From NCBI RefSeq assembly GCF_938030815.1, contig NZ_CALHII010000246.1:1-8899 (forward strand): DNA of 8,899 bases. Reading direction: 5' to 3'. Made by a program: the position numbers and the translations under genes. Shown in pieces: positions 1 to 6,229 of this stretch (positions within the stretch are counted from its first letter, which is position 1; each line of letters opens with the position of its first letter). The DNA is from an uncultured Campylobacter sp. (lineage in GTDB: Bacteria; Campylobacterota; Campylobacteria; Campylobacterales; Campylobacteraceae). The notes under the pieces were generated by a model, which worked only from the letters and a program-made list of their open reading frames with translations, made no database searches and was not told where the DNA came from.

Positions 1-665
1 TAGCCACCGATGTAAGCGCACGCGGGAACGAAATTTTAAATGCAGACCCAACTGCGGGCGCAGATAAAATTTCGACTACCGACGTGAGCGCGAGCAAGAA
101 CGCGGGTATGGATAAAATTTTAAACAAATACGCGGACAACGCAGATAAAATTCCAAGCAGCTGCACGGGCAACGCAGGTAAAATTCCAAACAATCTCGTA
201 GACAACGCAGATAAAATTTTAACCGCCAAAATGAGCGCGGATCAAACCAGAGCCGCCCGTCTCGCCGAGAATAAATTTTTAAATTTTAAAAATCCCGCTC
301 AAAACCAAATTTTGCCGCCGATAAGCCTAAAGAACTTCAATCTCGTCGCGGCAAAGCTCTTCACGGGTCGCACGCATCAGATCCGCGTGCATTTAAGCTC
401 GATAAATCGGCACATTTTGGGCGATCATTTATACGGATTTAAGAGCGAAAACGCTAAAATTAGCAGGATTTTGCTCCATGCCTATTTGCTCTATTTCATC
501 CATCCGCGAAGCGGCAAAGAGGTGAAAATATGCGCGGGCTTGCCGAGCGAATTTCTAAATTTTACGACAAATCAAAAGGTAAAGGATGAAATTTATGAAA
601 AAATTTTACCGACTAACGTTGAGCGCTACTTTAGCGATATTAGCGGGTGGCTGCGCTATGTCTAG
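1..665 (+). CDS. RluA/RluD-family RNA pseudouridine synthase, 5'-partial, with low-complexity insert
   Basis: C-terminal part of a pseudouridine synthase that isomerises uridine in rRNA or tRNA in the cytoplasm. The frame is open from position 3 to the stop at 663-665, so the gene starts before the window, and the catalytic HRLD motif lies outside it. The family call rests on GRTHQIRVHL (366-395) followed by ILGDHLYG, the classic C-terminal motif of RluA/RluC/RluD enzymes, and on HPRSGKEV near the end. The stretch from 3 to about 300 is unlike the family: it is low-complexity and repetitive (ADKI, NADKIP, TDVSA) and looks like an in-frame insert ahead of the conserved tail. The conserved part ends near 563 (EFLNF). 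A further 33 residues run into the next gene, overlapping it by 71 bases. In C. jejuni the equivalent position is, as I recall, held by Cj1280c. The target uridine cannot be told from this fragment. A start at GTG 84 would be wrong, because the frame is open upstream. Confidence 0.85.
   Translation, partial: ATDVSARGNEILNADPTAGADKISTTDVSASKNAGMDKILNKYADNADKIPSSCTGNAGKIPNNLVDNADKILTAKMSADQTRAARLAENKFLNFKNPAQNQILPPISLKNFNLVAAKLFTGRTHQIRVHLSSINRHILGDHLYGFKSENAKISRILLHAYLLYFIHPRSGKEVKICAGLPSEFLNFTTNQKVKDEIYEKILPTNVERYFSDISGWLRYV
3..300 (+). repeat. Degenerate in-frame repeat array inside the pseudouridine synthase gene
   Basis: A low-complexity block in the pseudouridine synthase reading frame. 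Three consecutive 33-base units start at 138, 171 and 204, reading NADKIPSSCTG, NAGKIPNNLVD and NADKILTAKMS, each with the core AACGCAGRTAAAATT. Upstream, a segment reading TDVSA occurs at 6-19 and again at 78-91, exactly 72 bases apart, each copy followed by a KIL or EIL box. All periods are multiples of three, so the frame is kept. The boundaries with normal enzyme sequence are approximate. Confidence 0.75.
581..585 (+). promoter_or_regulatory. Ribosome binding site that decides the lipoprotein start
   Basis: AAAGG at 581-585, continuing into A at 586, is a good Shine-Dalgarno match. It touches the ATG at 586, so it cannot serve that codon, but it lies about 9 bases before the ATG at 595. 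This makes 595 the likely start and also gives the cleaner lipoprotein signal peptide. Confidence 0.6.
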
Positions 666-1260
666 CGCGCCTAGCGCAAGCGACGAAAGCCTGCCGCGCG
701 TGGAGGGCATTAGGACGATCACGAGCGACAATGAGATCGGGCTTGAGTGGCCTAGATACGACAGCAATACCGCCGTACTGGGCTTTGTCGTTTACCGAGC
801 GCCCGCAAGCGGCGGCGAAGCCAAAAAGATCGCCACCATCGCAGATCCATACTCCACTCACTACGTAGATACGAGGCTGCAGCCGGGCACTTCGTATAAA
901 TATACGGTGCGCACATACGGCGCCAAGGGCGTTTCGGCTCCTTCTCCGGTCGCTATCGCAAGCACGGCGAAGATGTTAGAGTCCGTGCCGTTTGCGCAGG
1001 CTATCTACGGGCTTCCGGGCCGCGTTAAGATCATCTGGCGTCCGCATCCGGATCTTCGCGTAAGCTCCTATCTAATCGAGCGCCGTCCTAAGGGAGGCGA
1101 GTCGTGGAGCACGATTAAAGAGGTTCGCGGCAGACTTAGCGCTGAATATATCGACAATATCGATTACGGCGAAGGATACGAATACCGCATCACCGTCAAA
1201 ACCGAAAACGGAGAGCTGTCCAAGCCTAGTGCAGTCATTGCCGCAGCGCAGGCAGAATAA
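595..1260 (+). CDS. Fibronectin type III domain lipoprotein
   Basis: Predicted 221-residue membrane-anchored lipoprotein of unknown function. From the ATG at 595 the protein begins MKKFYRLTL, with a hydrophobic stretch to LAGGC, a lipobox that puts the lipidated cysteine at residue 20. Two fibronectin type III-like beta-sandwich domains follow, at roughly residues 33-122 and 127-220. Typical features are IGLEW, YxVD then LQPGTSYKYTVR in the first, and KIIWRPHPD with GEGYEYRITV in the second. FN3 domains usually mediate protein-protein or polysaccharide contacts. An ATG at 586 in the same frame would add three residues but has no spaced ribosome site. The first 71 bases overlap the pseudouridine synthase, and the stop at 1258-1260 is six bases before the trmB start in the same frame. 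The C. jejuni counterpart in this order is, from memory, Cj1279c. A role in the cell envelope is an inference from the lipid anchor and the FtsEX neighbours. Confidence 0.85.
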   Translation: MKKFYRLTLSATLAILAGGCAMSSAPSASDESLPRVEGIRTITSDNEIGLEWPRYDSNTAVLGFVVYRAPASGGEAKKIATIADPYSTHYVDTRLQPGTSYKYTVRTYGAKGVSAPSPVAIASTAKMLESVPFAQAIYGLPGRVKIIWRPHPDLRVSSYLIERRPKGGESWSTIKEVRGRLSAEYIDNIDYGEGYEYRITVKTENGELSKPSAVIAAAQAE

Positions 1261-1263
1261 AGT

Positions 1264-2865
1264 TTGCCAAATTTCATAACCCAAAGTGTGAGCCTGCCGC
1301 CGCTGCCGATTAAGCTCGGCGAGACCGAATTTTTAGAAACGGCGCGCGGTAGAAACCTGACGCTCGTGCGAACCAAAAGCTTTGATAGCGAGTTTTTTAT
1401 CACCCTAAAGCCCGGCGGCGGCAAAGTGATAGTGAAGGGCGAAAAGATCACCAAGCCCGCTAAGATCGGCCATCTGCAGCGAGCGCTCGAAATTTTTAAA
1501 GAGCGCTTCTGCGGGCCGATAATCTCGCAGGCGTTTGCTTACAAAGACAGCTCGCTTACCGAAAAAACGCCGCTGATTTTGGACGAGAATGAAATTTTAT
1601 CCCTCGTAAAAAGCTCTAAATTTAATAAAATTTTCATCGAGATCGGCTTCGGCTCAGGCAGACATCTACTCCATCAAGCGCGCTCGAATAAAGACGCGCT
1701 GCTAATCGGCATCGAAATTTACAAGCCCGCGATCGAACAGGTCGCAAAGCTAGCGATCCGCGAGGGGCTGCAAAATATCGCTCTCATAGCTACCGACGCG
1801 CGGGTTTTGCTGAGCCTGCTTCCCGCAGGCTGCCTGCAGCGCGTATTTTTACACTTCCCCGTGCCGTGGGACGACGTACCGCACCGCCGCGTCATAAGCG
1901 ATGAGTTCGCCTCGCAAATCGCACGCACGCTCGGGCTCGGCGGCCGCTTCGAGCTTCGCACCGACAGCGAGGAGTACTTCCTCTACGCGATGCAAAAGCT
2001 CTCGCCCTACGTTCAGCGCAAAGCGGGCGAAATTTCGCATTTTAAAAACCGTGACGCCGCCGTAGCGAGCAAATACGAGGATAGATGGCGCAAGATGGAT
2101 AAAGACATCTACGATCTGATCTACGAGAACAAAACCGCGGGCCAGGGCGAACCGCAGCAGTTTGAGATGGAATTTTTAAAATTTGACGCGGCGGCAATCG
2201 CGCGAAATTTTAAAAATTCTACCTTCAAAGGCGAGGATTTTTTCGTGCATTTTGAGGAAATTTTTTACTTTGACGCGCAGAAAAGCTTGGACGCGGACGG
2301 GGCCAGCGCGGCGGACGGCGTAAATTTAAGCGGCGCGGGCGAAGCTATAAACGGCGAGGCTATAAATTTAGACGCGACGCGCGGCAAAAATTTAACCGAG
2401 CGAGCGAGCGTGAATGAAATTTCGTCAGACTGCGGCAAAATTTCAGCTACGGCGGCGGGCGATAAAATTTTAGCTTGCGCGAACGCCGCGCAAATTCTAA
2501 AAAAAGCGAGCGACGTACCTTGCAAAAAGGGATCGCAAGACGAACGGCAAAGCAAGCCGAGCTTCACCAAGCAGCAAAATAAACACCAAAGCAACCTAGA
2601 AGGCTGTGCAGAGCCACGAGCCGAACACCAAAGCGAGCTAGACTGCGCAAAGTCACAGCTCAAACAGCAAAGCAAGCCGTGCGCTGCCGAGCCGCAGGAT
2701 GTGCTAATCCTGCTTTCGCTCGGGGCATTCGACTTTCCGCAGCAGTGTTTCATCCGCGCAAACGCAAGCGGCACGCGCTACTTCATCCGCCGCCCGCTTC
2801 CTACGCGCGAAAACCACGCGGCACATCAAAAAATTTCGGAGATATTTTCACAATGGCAGAGATAA
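1264..2865 (+). CDS. trmB: tRNA (guanine-N7-)-methyltransferase with a large low-complexity insert
   Basis: Cytoplasmic SAM-dependent enzyme that methylates N7 of G46 in the tRNA variable loop. The start is TTG at 1264: an in-frame stop lies at 1258-1260, no other usable start exists before the conserved domain, and the MPNF beginning is what I recall for Campylobacter TrmB. No clear ribosome site precedes it, so coupling to the lipoprotein gene is likely. An epsilonproteobacterial N-terminal domain covers about residues 1-110. The SAM-binding loop IEIGFGSGRHLL is near 123-135 and the family substrate motif, here LHFPVPWDDVPHRR, near 195-209. KYEDRW and HFEEIF follow. Residues about 340-479 are low-complexity and repetitive and interrupt the C-terminal domain, which resumes with LLSLGAFDFPQQCF. 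Total length is 533; without the insert it is about 393, near the usual length for the genus as I recall. The 3' end overlaps ftsE by 13 bases. Whether the insert is harmless is unknown, but the frame is intact. Confidence 0.92.
   Translation: MPNFITQSVSLPPLPIKLGETEFLETARGRNLTLVRTKSFDSEFFITLKPGGGKVIVKGEKITKPAKIGHLQRALEIFKERFCGPIISQAFAYKDSSLTEKTPLILDENEILSLVKSSKFNKIFIEIGFGSGRHLLHQARSNKDALLIGIEIYKPAIEQVAKLAIREGLQNIALIATDARVLLSLLPAGCLQRVFLHFPVPWDDVPHRRVISDEFASQIARTLGLGGRFELRTDSEEYFLYAMQKLSPYVQRKAGEISHFKNRDAAVASKYEDRWRKMDKDIYDLIYENKTAGQGEPQQFEMEFLKFDAAAIARNFKNSTFKGEDFFVHFEEIFYFDAQKSLDADGASAADGVNLSGAGEAINGEAINLDATRGKNLTERASVNEISSDCGKISATAAGDKILACANAAQILKKASDVPCKKGSQDERQSKPSFTKQQNKHQSNLEGCAEPRAEHQSELDCAKSQLKQQSKPCAAEPQDVLILLSLGAFDFPQQCFIRANASGTRYFIRRPLPTRENHAAHQKISEIFSQWQR
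2281..2700 (+). repeat. In-frame low-complexity insert within trmB
   Basis: About 420 bases (140 residues) rich in Ala, Ser, Lys, Gln and Asp. The first half carries AAATTT words at 2322, 2364, 2388, 2417, 2438 and 2465 set in GC-rich spacers, reading NLSG, NLDA, KNLTE, KIS and DKIL. The second half is a degenerate tandem repeat with units starting at 2545, 2584, 2626 and 2665 (spacings 39, 42 and 39 bases), each carrying CAAAGC and reading RQSKP, HQSNL, HQSEL and QQSKP. Flanking conserved TrmB sequence fixes the borders to within a few codons. Confidence 0.75.
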
Positions 2866-3542
2866 CGGACGATTACAACATCATCACCGCAGCGGGCCTC
2901 ACGCTGGGTTACGAAAAGGCGGGCGCGGTCATCCAAGACGCGAGTTTCGGCATCGGCGCGAAGGACTTCGTCATCATCACGGGCAAGAGCGGCAGCGGCA
3001 AATCCACGCTGCTTAAGTCCTTCTACGGCGGCATCGACATCATCGGCGGCGAGCTGAACGTCTGCCTGTGCGATCTAAAGGGCATCACGAACTCCGATCT
3101 GCGCACCCTGCGCCAGCGTATCGGCATTATCTTTCAAAACTACCGCCTGATCAACGAATGGACGATCGAGCGCAACATAATGCTTCCGTTAATGATAATG
3201 GGCTACAATCAGCAGGTCTGCCAAGACCAAGCCAAAAAGCTACTGCGCCACGTCGAGCTCGGGCATAAGATGGGCAAGTATCCGCTCGAGCTTAGCGGCG
3301 GCGAGCAGCAGCGCGTGGCTTTGGCGCGTGCGATGGCGCATAATCCGCGCCTACTGCTGTGCGACGAGCCTACGGGAAATTTGGACGACTACTCCAGCGC
3401 CATTATTTGGAATTTGCTGCGCTCGGCGTGCGAGTCGTGGAACGCCTGCGTCGTCATCGTGACGCATAAAATGCCCGCCACGCTTCGTTTTAGGCACCGA
3501 CATTTTGAGATTAAGGACGCTAAAGTAAATGAAATCGATTAA
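2853..3542 (+). CDS. ftsE: Cell division ABC transporter ATP-binding protein FtsE
   Basis: 229-residue ATPase that pairs with FtsX at the inner membrane and powers control of peptidoglycan hydrolysis at the division site. Motifs in order: Walker A GKSGSGKST (44-52), Q-loop glutamine 95 in IIFQNYRL, signature LSGGEQQRVALARA (147-160), Walker B LLLCDEPTGNLD (168-179) and H-loop His206 in VIVTHK. All residues needed for ATP hydrolysis are present and the length is normal. The start is ATG 2853, with GGAG at 2838-2841 eleven bases upstream. The open frame extends further upstream to 2679, but that part is only the trmB sequence read in another frame. The gene overlaps trmB by 13 bases and ftsX by 14, which indicates translational coupling. 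FtsE rather than LolD is favoured by the ftsX-like gene next to it. Confidence 0.95.
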   Translation: MAEITDDYNIITAAGLTLGYEKAGAVIQDASFGIGAKDFVIITGKSGSGKSTLLKSFYGGIDIIGGELNVCLCDLKGITNSDLRTLRQRIGIIFQNYRLINEWTIERNIMLPLMIMGYNQQVCQDQAKKLLRHVELGHKMGKYPLELSGGEQQRVALARAMAHNPRLLLCDEPTGNLDDYSSAIIWNLLRSACESWNACVVIVTHKMPATLRFRHRHFEIKDAKVNEID

Positions 3543-4344
3543 AACCCATTTCGGCGTGATCTTTTCGCTCGTTGCGCTGCTTTTTTCGGTGCAGTTTGGA
3601 ATTTTTATGAGTAACCTAACCAAAAGCTACGAGCGCTCGATCCAAAACGAATACAACATCGTGCTAGTCTCCAAAACCCCGCTCAGCCTGCAAGACGCGC
3701 AAAAAGCGGTACCGAAGATCAGCTCGATTAGCGAAATTTCCACAGCGGGCATTACCGAGCGTCTGAAGGGTAAAATTTCACAAAATGCCTTTGCCGAGCT
3801 GAGTAAAAATTTGCCTAAATTTTATAGCGTAAAGCTCGAAAGCTTCCCCGACGCCGCGCAGCTTGCCAAGATCGAGCAGGATCTAAAATCCATAGGCTCG
3901 CTCACGCGAGTTGAAATTTTTAAAAAGACCCACGATGAAATTTTTAAAATTTTACTGCTTATCAAAAGCCTCGTTTACGGCTTTGCGTTTCTTATCGTGC
4001 TTTTAGGCGTGATGTTAATTCACCGCCAGATGCGTATCTGGGTTTACGAACACAAAGAGCGCATCGAGATCATGGAACTTTTCGGCGCGTCGTTTCTAAT
4101 AAAAAGCGGCAAACTCTACCGAATGGCGATAATAGACTCCTTCATCGCCACGCTGATCGTGACCTGCTTCTACATAGCGCTTCCTTCTTGGGAGGTGTTT
4201 TCGACCACGCTTAAGGGCATCGGCGATCTACGCACCGCCATAGTGCTGCCTTACGATGCGCTGATTCTTTTGGGTGTCGCCTTGGCGCTATCTATCATCG
4301 CGGTTAGCTTTGTGATGCTGCAAATCGGAAATAAACGAGCATGA
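3529..4344 (+). CDS. ftsX: Cell division protein FtsX
   Basis: 271-residue inner-membrane partner of FtsE. Four membrane segments are visible at about residues 8-28, 146-164, 199-219 and 243-265. The loop at about 29-138 between the first two would lie in the periplasm, where FtsX family proteins bind their hydrolase activator. The segment IEIMELFGAS (179-188), on the cytoplasmic side after the second membrane helix, is the usual FtsX coupling region facing FtsE. The start ATG 3529 sits inside the end of ftsE, with AAGGA at 3513-3517. The stop overlaps the start of the EnvC-like gene in ATGA. The overlaps on both sides imply that all three proteins are made together. Confidence 0.93.
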   Translation: MKSIKTHFGVIFSLVALLFSVQFGIFMSNLTKSYERSIQNEYNIVLVSKTPLSLQDAQKAVPKISSISEISTAGITERLKGKISQNAFAELSKNLPKFYSVKLESFPDAAQLAKIEQDLKSIGSLTRVEIFKKTHDEIFKILLLIKSLVYGFAFLIVLLGVMLIHRQMRIWVYEHKERIEIMELFGASFLIKSGKLYRMAIIDSFIATLIVTCFYIALPSWEVFSTTLKGIGDLRTAIVLPYDALILLGVALALSIIAVSFVMLQIGNKRA

Positions 4345-5723
4345 AAAGGGCTTTTTTAGCGCCGCTTCTTGCGCTAGGGCTTGCTGTGGGTTTTATTTAT
4401 GCTGCGCCCGCAAAGCAGCAGAGCACGAAAGATAAGATCGCCAAAGCGGGTCAAGAGCTCAAAAGCTCGCAAAAGGAGGGGATGCAACTCTCGCAAAAGA
4501 TCGATGAGATCGCAGGCCAGATCGTAAAGGAGCAGGAGGGCTTTAAAAAGCGCGAGGGCGAGATCAAGCAGCTAAGCGACGCGATAGAAGGCCTAAAGGA
4601 TCAATATGCCGCCGAAGCGCAGGAGCTTGAAAAGCTTAATAGCCAAAATGTCACGCTTCTTAGCGTGCAAAACGATCTGGAAAGCAAGATCGCAAGCGTG
4701 ATCTCGCAAGAGTTATCATTTGATCTCATCACCGACGTAAATTCCACCACCACGCCCGATTCTATCATGGCTAGCGAAATTTTAGAAGGGCTTGGCCTCG
4801 TTATGAACGACGAGCTGAAGGGACTGATCAAAGACTACGAAAATAATCAAAATTTTATCAACGAGCAGAACAAAAAGATCAAATCGATCCAGGCTAGCAT
4901 GGCGGGCTACGACAAGAAAAAAACCGATCTCAACGCTAAACTAACCACCCAAAAAGAGAAGCTCGCGCAGATGAAAAAGGACAAAGAGGACTACATCGCG
5001 CGCCTAGAGAAGATAAACGACGAGCAAGATGCCATATCTAAGACCCTGCAGGAGCTTAAGATCATCGACGACGCCGAGGAGAAGGCCAAAGCGCAAAAGG
5101 AGGAAGCGGCGCGCCAAGCAAAGCTTGAAGCGCAGAAGCAAAAGGAGCGCCAGGCGCGCGAAAAAGAGTACGCCAAAGCAAAAGCGGCTGCCAAAAAGGC
5201 GGGCAAGCCCGAACCTGCGCCTCCTAGCGAGCCCGAGCCCGAAGTGAGCGAGCCGGCGGACGAGCGCGTAAGCAAGATCAACCAAAAGGTCAAGCAGTAC
5301 GGCTCGAGCTATCAGTCATCGCGCGTTAAAAAATACAGTGGAGCCAAGACCGCAGCACCTCTGAACGGCGCGTATTTGAAGCGAAAATTCGGCAACTACA
5401 ACGATCCCGTGTATAACATCAAGCTTTTCAACGAAAATATCGTGCTGGGCTCAAACAGCGGCGACACGCAGGTTAAGGCGGTGCTGCCGGGCAAGGTGGT
5501 CTTTGCCAAAGAAACCGCCGTGCTCGATAAGGTCGTGATCCTAGAGCACAGCGGCGGCATCCACACGATCTACGCACATCTAAATCAGATCCCGCCTACC
5601 GTGCGCGTCGGCTCCAACGTCAAAAAGGGCTACATCATCGGGCGCATCGGCTCGGATCTGACCTTTGAGGTGACGCAGCAGAACTACCACATCAACCCAC
5701 TCGATCTCATAAGTCTAAGGTGA
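4341..5723 (+). CDS. EnvC-like murein hydrolase activator (coiled coil plus degenerate LytM/M23 domain)
   Basis: 460-residue secreted protein, probably the periplasmic effector of FtsEX. The N-terminus MKRAFLAPLLALGLAVGF is a signal peptide with likely cleavage near residue 22. Two long Lys/Glu/Gln-rich coiled-coil stretches follow, at about 30-125 and 160-280. A short non-coiled segment around 124-158 separates them, as in EnvC, where the coiled coil binds FtsX. A Pro/Glu linker near 285-305 leads to a LytM (peptidase M23) fold at 341-460. Of the usual zinc ligands, the first His and Asp are replaced (N364 and V368 by my alignment) and the HLHFE motif reads DLTFE (D439, T441); only YAHL (H413) remains. 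This loss matches EnvC, which activates amidases and does not cut peptidoglycan itself. The likely client is an AmiA-type amidase elsewhere in the genome. A general annotation would be M23 family peptidase, which I think overstates its activity. Confidence 0.88.
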   Translation: MKRAFLAPLLALGLAVGFIYAAPAKQQSTKDKIAKAGQELKSSQKEGMQLSQKIDEIAGQIVKEQEGFKKREGEIKQLSDAIEGLKDQYAAEAQELEKLNSQNVTLLSVQNDLESKIASVISQELSFDLITDVNSTTTPDSIMASEILEGLGLVMNDELKGLIKDYENNQNFINEQNKKIKSIQASMAGYDKKKTDLNAKLTTQKEKLAQMKKDKEDYIARLEKINDEQDAISKTLQELKIIDDAEEKAKAQKEEAARQAKLEAQKQKERQAREKEYAKAKAAAKKAGKPEPAPPSEPEPEVSEPADERVSKINQKVKQYGSSYQSSRVKKYSGAKTAAPLNGAYLKRKFGNYNDPVYNIKLFNENIVLGSNSGDTQVKAVLPGKVVFAKETAVLDKVVILEHSGGIHTIYAHLNQIPPTVRVGSNVKKGYIIGRIGSDLTFEVTQQNYHINPLDLISLR

Positions 5724-5727
5724 AGCC

Positions 5728-6204
5728 ATGGGCGGTGGAAATTCTAAATTTAGTGGATATTGCGAGGACGCAGAAAGTTTAAATTTAAGCGGACAGAATT
5801 CAGGCTGCGATTTAAATTTAGATGAGCAAAATTCTTTAAAAGAGCAGAATTGCGCCGCTTCAAATTTGGGCGATGAAGGCTCCGCTGCTGCGACAAGAAA
5901 TTCTAGCGGCAAGAATTTAATCTCGGCGTTAAATTTGAATGACGTAAATTCCAAAGTGACGTTAAATTTGAATGATCAAAATTTAAGCAACCAAAGCTTT
6001 ACCGCCGCAGGTATTGTCGCCGCATCAAATTTAGATAGAGAAAATTCCGCCACGGGAGTCGCTGCATTAAATTTTAAAAATAAGAATTCCGCGATGACGG
6101 ACATCATAGCGACATCAAAAACGATGGTGGGCACCGCAAAAACAGGAAGCTACAACGAGCGCCGTAGAAGCAAAAATGACAAAAACAGCGCAAAACGATA
6201 TTGA
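5728..6204 (+). CDS. Hypothetical Asn/Ser-rich repeat protein, doubtful
   Basis: Open frame of 158 residues, beginning four bases after the EnvC-like stop, with AAGG at 5717-5720 as a possible ribosome site. No family is recognised. It has no signal peptide and no membrane segment. The body is low-complexity, with boxes such as LNLSGQNS, LNLDEQNS, LNLND and SNLDREN in an 11-residue register. The C-terminus turns basic (NERRRSKNDKNSAKRY). It may be a real, unstructured protein co-expressed with the operon, or simply a repeat array that happens to stay open: the minus strand is also open from 5954 to 5715 and reads just as repetitively. It sits where C. jejuni, as I recall, has pyrH, so the conserved gene order breaks here. 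Treat translation as unproven. Confidence 0.4.
   Translation: MGGGNSKFSGYCEDAESLNLSGQNSGCDLNLDEQNSLKEQNCAASNLGDEGSAAATRNSSGKNLISALNLNDVNSKVTLNLNDQNLSNQSFTAAGIVAASNLDRENSATGVAALNFKNKNSAMTDIIATSKTMVGTAKTGSYNERRRSKNDKNSAKRY
5779..6108 (+). repeat. Degenerate 33-base tandem repeat array
   Basis: Ten successive 33-base windows from 5779 show partial in-register similarity at the protein level, for example LNLSGQNSGCD and LNLDEQNSLKE (5779-5844), and KNLISALNLND and VNSKVTLNLND (5911-5976). The 15-mers at 5929-5943 and 5962-5976 differ at one base and are exactly 33 bases apart. Typical words are TTAAATTTG/A and AATTCC. The unit length equals that of the repeats at 138-236 in the pseudouridine synthase gene. 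Confidence 0.65.
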
Positions 6205-6219
6205 GATTACAAGGGTAGC

Positions 6220-6224
6220 GGAGG
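6220..6224 (+). promoter_or_regulatory. Ribosome binding site deciding the yjjP-like start
   Basis: A strong GGAGG lies five bases before the ATG at 6230. The same frame is open back to an ATG at 6176, but that start has no comparable site and would overlap the preceding repeat frame, so 6230 is preferred. Confidence 0.8.
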
Positions 6225-6229
6225 AAATA

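Noticed and set aside
1..300. Possible CRISPR array because of regular repeats
   Set aside because: Units are degenerate, contiguous and translated in frame, without identical repeats separated by unique spacers.
640..868. Overlapping short frames on both strands within the lipoprotein gene
   Set aside because: Shadows of a GC-rich real gene, with no start signals or family features.
2265..2774. Open frame of 169 codons on the minus strand
   Set aside because: It lies opposite the trmB insert, has Cys/Ser-rich low-complexity sequence, no ribosome site and no recognisable fold. It reflects the stop-poor repeat.
2679..2852. Upstream extension of ftsE by 58 codons
   Set aside because: It is trmB DNA read in another frame; FtsE family proteins begin near the ATG at 2853, which has its own ribosome site.
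4991..5293. Minus-strand frames opposite the EnvC-like coiled coil
   Set aside because: Leu/Ala/Ser/Phe-rich mirror of the Lys/Glu/Ala codons on the real strand; two overlapping frames are open for the same compositional reason.
5715..5954. Minus-strand frame of 79 codons with KFK and EF repeats opposite the Asn-rich frame
   Set aside because: It is the other strand of the same repeats, without a ribosome site; noted only because it weakens the case that the plus-strand frame is a protein.
6176..6229. Upstream extension of the yjjP-like gene to ATG 6176
   Set aside because: GGAGG five bases before ATG 6230 gives a far better start, and the 18 extra residues overlap the repeat frame.
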